Source: Bradyrhizobium sp. AS23.2 (GTDB taxonomy: Bacteria > Pseudomonadota > Alphaproteobacteria > Rhizobiales > Xanthobacteraceae). Taken from it: a stretch of DNA of 48,170 nucleotides. This document shows, piece by piece, positions 41,864-48,170 of the stretch. The position numbers and the translations under genes are program-made. Numbering within the stretch: the first letter of the stretch is position 1; the number at the start of each line of letters is the position of its first letter. Below the pieces are notes generated by a model that ran no database searches, was not told where the DNA came from, and worked only from the letters and a program-made list of their open reading frames with translations. The DNA lies in contig NZ_LGHM01000077.1 in NCBI RefSeq assembly GCF_001908185.1, forward strand, positions 1 to 48,170, written 5' to 3'.

Positions 41864-42670
41864 CTATTTGTGCAATTGAGTGAGGCCGGTCGGCGGCCCG
41901 TCGACCGCCGTCCAGCCGCCGTCGACGAACAGCGTGCTGCCGCTGACGTAGCTCGCGGCGTCCGAGGCGAGATAGGCCACGGCGGTTGCGACCTCGTCGG
42001 CGCTGCTCCAGCGGTTGAACACGGTGTGGCCCGCGTAGAGATTATAGATGTCGGGGCGCTGCTTGAACGGGCCGGTCAGCGCGGTCTCGGCGATGCTCGG
42101 GGCGATCGCATTGACGCGCACGCCGGAACGGCCGACCTCCGAGGCAAAGCCCTTCACGAGAAGGCCGATGGCGGCCTTGGTCGATCCGTAGACGGCAAGG
42201 CCCGGCTCGATGGTGACGGCGCGCACCGACGAACAGGCGATGATGCTGCCGCCCTTCTGCTCCACCATGATGCGGCCGAAGGCCTGGAAGAACCAGACCG
42301 TGCCCTTGACGTTGAGCGTGATGACGCGGTCGAGATCCTCCTCGGTGTAATCGAGGATGGTCTTGCGGATATTGAGCCCGGGCGTGGTCACGGCGATGTC
42401 GAGCCGCGGGAACTTCTGCATCACGGTTTTGGCGAGCGCATTGACGTCGGCAGCGCTCGCGGCGTCGCACGCAGCGGCCTCGGCCCAGCCGCCCTTGTCA
42501 CGAATGCCGGCGGCAGTCGCTTCTGCTGCGTCAAGCGCACGATCGGCGCAGACGACGCGAGCACCGAGCCCGGCCAGCGCCTCGGCCGACGACCTGCCGA
42601 TACCCGAGGCGGCGCCGAGCACCACGGCCGTCTTGCCGGTGAGATCGAAGAGCTTGCGATAGTCGGTCAC
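41864..42670 (-). CDS. Short-chain dehydrogenase/reductase
   Basis: A 268-residue classical SDR: TGKTAVVLGAASGIG with the glycine-rich NAD(P) motif, VVCADRALDAAEA (an acidic residue after the second strand, suggesting NAD preference), ACSSVRA (catalytic Ser region), YGSTKAA (Tyr and Lys) and a C-terminal ASYVSGSTLFVDGGWT. GTG 42670 (VTDYRKLFDLTGK) is chosen because GGAGAA lies 7-8 nt upstream; a longer frame from 42700 has no support. The gene converges on the ModA-like gene with a 15-bp gap. The substrate is unknown; the setting suggests catabolism of a hydroxylated intermediate. Confidence 0.9.
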   Translation of the reverse strand: MTDYRKLFDLTGKTAVVLGAASGIGRSSAEALAGLGARVVCADRALDAAEATAAGIRDKGGWAEAAACDAASAADVNALAKTVMQKFPRLDIAVTTPGLNIRKTILDYTEEDLDRVITLNVKGTVWFFQAFGRIMVEQKGGSIIACSSVRAVTIEPGLAVYGSTKAAIGLLVKGFASEVGRSGVRVNAIAPSIAETALTGPFKQRPDIYNLYAGHTVFNRWSSADEVATAVAYLASDAASYVSGSTLFVDGGWTAVDGPPTGLTQLHK

Positions 42671-42749
42671 GGACAGATTCTCCCTGTTGCTGCGACGCAA
42701 AGTATCGCAAGGCCGCTTCGCCGGCCAAGTGCCGGCGTATGCACGGCAG

Positions 42750-44041
42750 CTATCCCTTGTAGCCCATCAGCAGGCGCGGCAGCCAAAGCGAGAAAGCGGG
42801 GACGTAGGTCACGAACATGAGCGCTGCGATCAGGGCGGCGTAGAACGGCAGGATGGTGCGCATCACCGCGCCCACCGAGATGCCGCCGATGGCGCAGCCC
42901 ACGAACTGGGTCGTTCCGACCGGCGGGGTGTTCAGCCCCAGCGCGCAGTTGATCAGCATCAGCATGCCGAACTGTACCGGGTCCATGCCCGCCTTCATCG
43001 CTATCGGCAAGAAGATCGGGGTGCAGATGAGGATGGTCGCAGCCATGTCCATGAACGTGCCGAGCAGGAACAGGATGACGTTGATGAGCAGGAAGATGGC
43101 CCAGGGTTGCGTGGAGACCTTGCTCATCATGTCGCCGGCGAGGTCGGCCACCTCGTAGAGCCCCATCAGATACTGGAACATGGTGGAGACGCCGATCAGC
43201 AGCAGCACCACGCCCGTCGTCTTCACGGCCTTCGCAGCGGCCCGCAGGAAGTTCGTCAAGGTCATGGTACGATAGATGAAGAACGTCAGCAGGATCGTGT
43301 AGGTGACCGCGACGGCGGCAGATTCAGTTGCAGTGAAGACACCGGACAGGATGCCCGCCAGGATGATGCCGACGATCAGAAGGCCGGGTAGCGCAGCCGC
43401 GAACGAGCGGAACACCTCGGCCCAGCCCGGGAATTTGCCGGCCGGATAACCTCGCTTCACCGCGACCGCGTAAGCGGCAACCAGCATGCACACCATCAGC
43501 ACGAGCGCCGGCAAGATGCCGGCGGCGATCAACGCGCCGATCGATACCTTGCGCCGCGCGCAAGTGCATAGATGATCATGTTGTGGCTGGTCGGCATCAG
43601 CGCTCCCACCAGCGAGGCGTGGGTGGTGACGTTGACGGCGTAGTCGGTGTCGAAACCCTCCTTTTTCATCATCGGGATCATCACCGCTCCCATCGCCGAC
43701 ACGTCGGCCACCGGCGAGCCGGATACGCCGCCGAACAGCGTGCAAGCGACCACGTTCGACATGCCGAGCCCGCCGCGGATGTGTCCAACGAGGTTCTTGG
43801 CGAGCTGCACGATCTTGTCGGCGACGCCGCCATGGAGCATCAGCTCACCGCTGAAGACGAAGAACGGTATGGCAAGAAAGGAGAAGATGTTCATCCCCGA
43901 CATCATCTGCTGGAAGATGACGGCAACCGGCAGGCCTTCGTAGAGGATGGTGCAGATCGCCGAGAGTCCGATCGCGAAGGCGACCGGTACGCCGAGGATC
44001 AGGAAGCCGAAGAAGGAGGCGCCGAGAATGATCAATTCCAT
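42750..44041 (-). pseudogene. dctM: TRAP transporter large permease DctM, one frameshift
   Basis: The first frame (44041-43529) has MELIILGASFFGFLILGVPV, FSFLAIPFFVFSGELMLHGG and FGGVSGSPVADVSAMG, then runs off as ARYRSAR. The second frame (to 42750) resumes at ARRKVSIGALIAAGILPAL and carries LFLLGTFMDMAATILICTPI and LGLNTPPVGTTQFVGCAIGG, the standard DctM C-terminal motifs. The break is near 43545-43560 and needs one extra base, where the family has LA.GGKVS(I/V)G. Joined, the protein is about 430 residues and 12-helix-like, as expected. The flanking dctQ and dctP are intact, so either the transporter was recently lost or the base is a sequencing error. Confidence 0.88.
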
Positions 44042-44583
44042 GACGGGACGACCTCTTCGCCGCGCAGGAGAGCAATGATGTGCTCGATTGAAAAGGAGAC
44101 GATCAGGACGCCGGAGGCGATCAGCGGAATGTAGCGGACGACCTCAGGCAGGCCGAGATTGGGGATCTTCACGGTTCCGACCGACGCCCCGAGTATCCAG
44201 CCGTTGTAGACCATCGCAATGCCGAACGCGGCCACCAGGATGTGGATCACAAGCTCGATTTTCTCTCGCAAGCGATCCGGAAGCATCACCAGCAGACTGT
44301 CCATGCCGATGTGTCCGGCATCCCGCACGCCGACGGCGGCGCCGATCAACGTGACATACAGGATCAGAACCAGCGCAAGGTTCTCAGTCCAGGTCGGGCT
44401 GGAATTGAGCACGTAACGTCCGAACACCTGGTAGAACACGATGGTGACGATGACGAGCAGGCCGCTCACGGACAGATACATGCCCCAACGAGCGACGACG
44501 GCATTGATCCGCGACAGCAAGCCGGTAGACGGGCGTGACGCTGCGGCCTCCGGCTCGTGGCTTGCGACGTGTGGGTCTGACAT
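44032..44583 (-). CDS. dctQ: TRAP transporter small permease DctQ
   Basis: This 183-residue, four-helix protein: MYLSVSGLLVIVTIVFYQVF with the typical GRYV ending the first helix, WTENLALVLILYVTLIGAAV, IELVIHILVAAFGIAMVYNG and YIPLIASGVLIVSFSIEHII. ATG 44583 is chosen because GGGAGACCCGG precedes it; the longer frame from 44697 would overlap the dctP gene. It overlaps the dctM start by 10 bp. It pairs with DctM to import a carboxylate, amino acid or similar acid using a sodium gradient. Confidence 0.9.
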   Translation of the reverse strand: MSDPHVASHEPEAAASRPSTGLLSRINAVVARWGMYLSVSGLLVIVTIVFYQVFGRYVLNSSPTWTENLALVLILYVTLIGAAVGVRDAGHIGMDSLLVMLPDRLREKIELVIHILVAAFGIAMVYNGWILGASVGTVKIPNLGLPEVVRYIPLIASGVLIVSFSIEHIIALLRGEEVVPSWN

Positions 44584-44647
44584 CCGGGTCTCCCTGCGAG
44601 GGCCCGGTGCCGCCGGTCGGCGACGCCGGACCCGACGCCGCGATGTT

Positions 44648-45619
44648 TTACTTCGTGTCCTGGATACGCTTGACGAGGCTCTGCAGCTTTTCGTCACCAG
44701 CGAACTTCGTGTAGACCGGCTTCATCGCATCGACGAATTCCTGCTTGTTGGCGATCGTGATCACCTGAACGCCGGCCGCCTCGACGGTCTTGCGGGAAGC
44801 CTGCTCACGTTCGTCCCAGAGCTTGCGCATGACGGGCACGGACTCCTTGGCCGCCTTGCGGATCATCACCTGATCCTCCTTGCTCAGCGTGTCCCAGACC
44901 TTCTTGGACATCACGAGAACTTCGGGCGCCAGGGAGTGCTCGGTGACGTTGTAGAACTTGGCCGCCTCGAAATGGCGCGACGACTCGTAGGAGGGCCAGT
45001 TGTTCTCGGCAGCGTCCACCAGACCGGTCTTGAGAGCGGTGTAGACCTCGCCATACGGCATCGGCGTCGGGTTGGCTCCGAGGCTCTCGATCATGCCGAC
45101 CCACAGGTCGGACTGCTGGACGCGAATCTTCAAGCCCTTGAGATCCGCGAGCGACTTGACCGGTGCCTTGACGGTGTAGATGGACCGGGCGCCGCTGTCG
45201 TAATAGGCAAGGCCGATCAATCCTGCGGGCTCCATCGCCGCCAGGATCTCATCGCCGATCGGCCCGTCGAGGACCGTGCGCATGTGCTGCGTGTCCCGGA
45301 AGACGAAGGGCAGGCACAACGCTATGGTTTCCGGCACGAAGTTGTTCAACGGCGATGCGTTGATCCGCATCATGTCGAGTGCGCCGATCTTGAGTTGCTC
45401 GATGGTGTCCTTCTCGGAGCCCAGGGCTCCATTGGGAAACACCTTCACGCCAAGCTTGCCGCCGCTCGCCGTCGCGAGCTGTTTGCCCATGAACTTGACG
45501 GCCTCGACGGTTGGATAATCGGCGGGATGGATGTCGGCGGAGCGGAAATCGCGCGCAGTCGCCAAGGGCGCTGAGACCGCCAGCACAGCGGCTGCAATGA
45601 TACCGGTTAGTGTCTTCAT
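44648..45619 (-). CDS. dctP: TRAP transporter solute-binding protein DctP
   Basis: A 323-residue receptor with signal peptide (IIAAAVLAVSAPLATA, cleaved near ATARDF). Family hallmarks are VKFMGKQLATASGGKLGVKV, FPNGALGSEKDTIEQLKIGA, LPFVFRDTQHMRTVLDGPIG, LKGLKIRVQQSD (with the Arg that binds the ligand carboxylate) and YGEVYTALKTGLVDAAENNW. GGAGGA lies 9 nt before ATG 45619. It is first in the dctPQM operon with a 64-bp gap to dctQ. The ligand is likely an organic acid; its position beside SDR, hydroxylase and cyclase-family genes suggests uptake of the compound they degrade. Confidence 0.92.
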   Translation of the reverse strand: MKTLTGIIAAAVLAVSAPLATARDFRSADIHPADYPTVEAVKFMGKQLATASGGKLGVKVFPNGALGSEKDTIEQLKIGALDMMRINASPLNNFVPETIALCLPFVFRDTQHMRTVLDGPIGDEILAAMEPAGLIGLAYYDSGARSIYTVKAPVKSLADLKGLKIRVQQSDLWVGMIESLGANPTPMPYGEVYTALKTGLVDAAENNWPSYESSRHFEAAKFYNVTEHSLAPEVLVMSKKVWDTLSKEDQVMIRKAAKESVPVMRKLWDEREQASRKTVEAAGVQVITIANKQEFVDAMKPVYTKFAGDEKLQSLVKRIQDTK

Positions 45620-46148
45620 CTGGGCTTTCCTCCTGAGTTAATTATGTTGTCGTTGGGCAGGTGCCGCCGGCCGCCTTGGGTCGCTCCACTCCACTTCAGG
45701 TGTGAAGTCAAGTGCTACAACCGCACCACCTTGGTAGGATTGTGCGACGGAGTCGAGCGGATTTGGCTGCTTGATGACAGAACGGAGGTCGATGCCGTGC
45801 CCGGGCGGCAACCCCAGTCGGCCAAGGCTGGATGCGAGGTGACGATGCTCGTCGTATCCATGGACGTTCCTCTCGTTTCATGCTCGACCGCTATTGGCTG
45901 CGGCTTGGAGGCTCGGACGAGACGGTCGCCCCATCCTTGTGCGAACGCGCTGCGTCAGCGCGATGTCACCAATCTCGTCCCTAGGGCGGGCGGCATTCTG
46001 AGTCCAAGCCAATTCCGGCATCGATCAATGCAGGAGTTGCATTGATCGATCTGCCGCTACTCACCACCGCGGGCTGGCCCGGCGTTGCCAGCGCGTCACT
46101 CGACGTCACCAGCGCGTCGCTTGACGTCGCCAATGGAGGTCCTTCAAG
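45620..46148. other. Divergent spacer between dctP and the cyclase gene
   Basis: No supported gene. It contains the 21-bp direct repeat at 46088-46129 near the cyclase start. Promoters for both directions are expected here; I could not identify them with confidence. Confidence 0.4.
46088..46129. repeat. Tandem 21-bp direct repeat before the cyclase gene
   Basis: CCAGCGCGTCACTCGACGTC (46088-46107) recurs as CCAGCGCGTCGCTTGACGTC (46109-46128), two mismatches, period 21 bp. Two helical turns between copies suits a regulator binding two sites on one face. GACGTC in each is palindromic. Confidence 0.5.
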
Positions 46149-46961
46149 ATGTCAGAAACAAGGGACCATCTCGAGGGAATGCCCATGCCGCGGAAGCTGA
46201 TCGACATCTCCGTGCCGCTCAGAAACGACGTGACGGCCGATCCGCCGGGCAACCACCCGACGATCCAGTATATCGATCACCAGCAGGGCCTGCCGCGCAT
46301 GCTGCAATTCTTCGACGGGCTCAAGGCGCAGGACTTGCCGGACGGCCAGGGCTGGGCCGTCGAACAGGTCTCGCTGTCGACTCACAACGGCACGCATCTC
46401 GACGCGCCCTGGCATTTCCATCCGACCATGAATCGCGGCGAGCGATCATGGACCATCGACGAGGTGCCGCTGGAATGGTGTTTTCAGCCCGGCGTGAAGC
46501 TCGATTTCCGGCATCTGCCCGACGGCTACGTGGCCACCGCCGCCGACGTCGAGAAGGAGTTGAAACGCATCGGGCATACGCTGTCGCCGCTGGAGATCGT
46601 GGTCGTGAACACCAGCGCCGGCGCCAAATTCGGCCAGGCCGACTACGTCAATTCAGGCTGCGGCATGGGCTACGAGGCCACCATGTACCTGCTCGAACGC
46701 GGCGTGCGCCTGACCGGCACCGACGGCTGGAGCTGGGATGCGCCGTTCGTCTACACCGCAAAGAAATATGCTGAAACAAAAAATGCCGGACTGATCTGGG
46801 AAGGCCACAAGGCGGGACGGCACATCGGCTATTGCCACCTCGAGAAGCTGCATAATCTCGACAATCTGCCCTCGACCGGATTCACGGTCTCGTGCTTTCC
46901 GGTGAAGATCGAACGTGCCTCAGCGGGCTGGACCCGCGCGGTCGCCATCATCGACAATTAG
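46149..46961 (+). CDS. Cyclase-family (kynurenine-formamidase-like) metal hydrolase
   Basis: The 270-residue protein has the family signature LSTHNGTHLDAPWHF (H-x-G-T-H-x-D-x-P-x-H-F, about residues 76-90), which binds Zn or Mn, followed by DGWSWDAPFVYT and a C-terminal HIGYCHLEKLHNLDNLPSTG. Members include kynurenine formamidase and hydrolases of cyclic amides or carboxylic esters, so the substrate is open. ATG 46149 is well supported by GGAGGT 8 nt upstream, although a later ATG (MPRKLIDISVPL) lies nearer the conserved core. No signal peptide. It converges on the Crp/Fnr gene with a 10-bp gap and probably belongs functionally to the TRAP/SDR/hydroxylase cluster. Confidence 0.88.
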   Translation: MSETRDHLEGMPMPRKLIDISVPLRNDVTADPPGNHPTIQYIDHQQGLPRMLQFFDGLKAQDLPDGQGWAVEQVSLSTHNGTHLDAPWHFHPTMNRGERSWTIDEVPLEWCFQPGVKLDFRHLPDGYVATAADVEKELKRIGHTLSPLEIVVVNTSAGAKFGQADYVNSGCGMGYEATMYLLERGVRLTGTDGWSWDAPFVYTAKKYAETKNAGLIWEGHKAGRHIGYCHLEKLHNLDNLPSTGFTVSCFPVKIERASAGWTRAVAIIDN

Positions 46962-46971
46962 GTGCGAAGCC

Positions 46972-47700
46972 TCACTCGCCGTCGAGGCCGCTCTCGGCGA
47001 GTTCGCGCAGCGCGTCGATATCCAGCACGACGATCGCGCCATGCTCGAGGCGGACCCAGTTGCGCCCGGCCCAGGCGCGCAATTGCTTGTTGATGCTCTC
47101 GCGCGTCATCCCCACCATCTCGCTGATCTCCTGCTGCGTGATGGCGAGCATGCCACTGCCGGAATCGAGCTTGCGTTCTTCGGTGAGACCGAGCAGCGCG
47201 CTCGCAAGCCGGCCCGGAAGATTCTGCAGGATCACCTGCTCGACCTGCTGGCTGGTCCAGCGCAGGCGTGCGCAGAGCAGCTCGATGAATTTCATTGCCA
47301 GCGCCGGCTGGCTCTTCACGAACGGCAGGAAGTCCCGGCGATCGATGATGTAGAGCTCGCAGTTGGTGTTGGCGGTCGCATCGGCCGAACGGGGCGCACC
47401 GTCGAGAACCGCGATCTCGCCAAAGATTTCTCCAGGACCGATGAGATTGAGAATAGCGTTGCGGCCATCGGGCGACGAAGAGGAAATTTTCACTGTCCCC
47501 GTGATCACCGCGAACAGGTTGTTGCCGGGATCGCCCTTGGCCGCGATCGTCGCGCCGCGCTTCACCGTGGTGTGTTTGGCGTAACGGCAGAGCTGATCGA
47601 GCGCCTCCGGCTCCAGATCCGCGAAGATCGGGTGCTTGCGCAGGACCGATAGTTTGTTGCCCGCCGACTGTCGGGGGTCGCCGGTCTTGTCCTGAGGCAC
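46972..47700 (-). CDS. Crp/Fnr-family transcriptional regulator
   Basis: This 242-residue protein has a cyclic-nucleotide-binding-type beta-roll (FADLEPEALDQLCRYAKHTT, GDPGNNLFAVITGTVKI, PGEIFGEIAVLDGAPRSADA), a long dimer helix (FIELLCARLRWTSQQVEQVI) and a C-terminal winged helix-turn-helix (ITQQEISEMVGMTRESINKQ, LRAWAGRNWVRLE). FGEIAVLDGAPRSA resembles the phosphate-binding cassette of cAMP-type sensors. There is no N-terminal cysteine cluster as in Fnr, so oxygen sensing by Fe-S is unlikely. The GTG start at 47700 has AGGAG about 9 nt upstream. It may regulate the neighbouring catabolic genes; no target site was identified. Confidence 0.9.
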   Translation of the reverse strand: MPQDKTGDPRQSAGNKLSVLRKHPIFADLEPEALDQLCRYAKHTTVKRGATIAAKGDPGNNLFAVITGTVKISSSSPDGRNAILNLIGPGEIFGEIAVLDGAPRSADATANTNCELYIIDRRDFLPFVKSQPALAMKFIELLCARLRWTSQQVEQVILQNLPGRLASALLGLTEERKLDSGSGMLAITQQEISEMVGMTRESINKQLRAWAGRNWVRLEHGAIVVLDIDALRELAESGLDGE

Positions 47701-48047
47701 GCCACGGGGCTCCTAAGACTGCGAGGCACTGGAGTTCCTGCGTAGTCAACGTTAGCAGGCTTTTCAACCGGAAAGCATGCCCGACAGGAAAGCAAGCCCG
47801 CGGCTTTGGGCAAATACGGCGAAAATGCCGCGGACAGGCTCGAAGTCAGCATCCGAAGGATGCGCCGATCCATTTTGGCCGCTTCAGAGTTGCAGACAGC
47901 GCAGGCCGCGATTGCGTTCAGGCGCTACCGATCGGCCAAAAGCTGGCCGGTGATCAGCGCGTCAGATGGGGCTGCGATCCCAGGAGCTTCAGCGCTTGGA
48001 ATCCCGGTCGAGCCGGCCTGCGCTGGTTTGTCGGTCCGCCCAAGCTA
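47701..48047. other. Intergenic region between regulator and IS630 element
   Basis: No supported gene. GGAAAGCA.GCCCG occurs twice within 30 bp (about 47770-47800). The right end is the IS630 target TA. Confidence 0.4.
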
Positions 48048-48170
48048 GAGCATGTTGTCTTTTAGCGGAATCTGGATTCCCAGATGGGGCAATTTCTGAT
48101 TCAAACTCCATGCTGGCGAACGGAGGCCAGCATGGATGACGCGACCGTTTTCGGAAGACATTCGCGAGCG
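48048..48170 (+). mobile_element. Left end of an IS630-family insertion sequence, with partial transposase gene
   Basis: A TA dinucleotide at 48046-48047 is followed by GAGCATGTTGTCTTTTAGCG, a plausible terminal repeat; IS630 elements insert at TA. The transposase frame starts at ATG 48136 and reads MTRPFSEDIRER before the window ends, the N-terminal signature of rhizobial IS630 transposases (M-T-R-P-x-S-x-D-x-R-x-R). CCATGCTGGC (48108-48117) and GCCAGCATGG (48126-48135) form a perfect inverted repeat just before this start and would restrict translation. Only the first 12 codons are in the window, so intactness cannot be judged. Confidence 0.7.

Noticed and set aside
41849..42820. 323-codon plus-strand frame
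   Set aside because: Shadow of the SDR gene on the other strand.
1..48170. CRISPR arrays, tRNA or rRNA genes
   Set aside because: No regularly spaced direct repeats with unique spacers, no tRNA cloverleaf and no rRNA sequence were seen. The tandem repeats found have no spacers.

Overview
The window looks like the chromosome of a high-GC alphaproteobacterium. Bradyrhizobium or a close relative is the best guess, because it combines several Bug-type solute-binding proteins, TctABC and TRAP transporters, CoA-linked catabolic enzymes, a serralysin with RTX-type repeats and MobQ/MobV mobilization genes. No rRNA or tRNA gene was seen. The genus is inferred from gene content and protein style, not from a marker gene.

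Layout. 1-8 kb is core-like: a frameshifted serralysin protease cut by the window edge, a small exported protein, a CaiB/BaiF CoA-transferase, a frameshifted LOG-family gene and a tctCBA transporter operon. 8.4-19.3 kb is an accessory region. It has a small ORF, a GIY-YIG/DUF4357 protein, two tandem members of an unnamed family (here the 'WWRMLP family'), a DUF3102-like gene, an IS5-type transposase remnant, a MobV-type relaxase, a membrane/coiled-coil protein with a coding minisatellite, and a broken MobQ-type relaxase followed by a small gene and a decayed gene. 19.4-25.1 kb is a metabolic block: a crotonase, a serine-glyoxylate-type aminotransferase, and a divergent FAD/Fe-S 2-hydroxyacid dehydrogenase with a GlcG-like partner. 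This fits oxidation of glycolate (or a related hydroxyacid) and transamination of glyoxylate. 25.1-34.3 kb is accessory again: small or decayed genes, a metallophosphoesterase pair divergent from a C-protein-like XRE regulator, a second and inverted copy of the GIY-YIG/WWRMLP module in advanced decay, and a MobC-like gene divergent from an intact MobQ relaxase with an oriT-like spacer. 34.3-47.7 kb is catabolic: a second crotonase, a molybdopterin oxidoreductase, an operon of Bug protein plus two-subunit molybdenum hydroxylase plus a ModA-like protein without signal peptide, an SDR, a TRAP transporter with frameshifted dctM, a cyclase/kynurenine-formamidase-family hydrolase and a Crp/Fnr regulator. 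The left end of an IS630-family insertion sequence closes the window.

The most interesting part is the accessory module present twice, at 8.4-11.0 kb (+) and 30.2-32.1 kb (-): GIY-YIG/DUF4357 gene, then a 12-nt gap, then a WWRMLP-family gene. The copies are clearly divergent, so this is not a recent duplication, and both lie in regions that also carry MobQ relaxases. Copy 1 is intact and has a perfect hairpin touching the start codon. Copy 2 has several frameshifts. No type IV secretion genes, integrase or replication initiator were seen, so these look like mobilizable-element remnants and not a complete element.

At least eight genes carry single-base-type frameshifts. Those in accessory genes look like decay. 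Those in serralysin (G7 tract), LOG and dctM interrupt otherwise well-conserved genes and could be either real mutations or base-calling errors.
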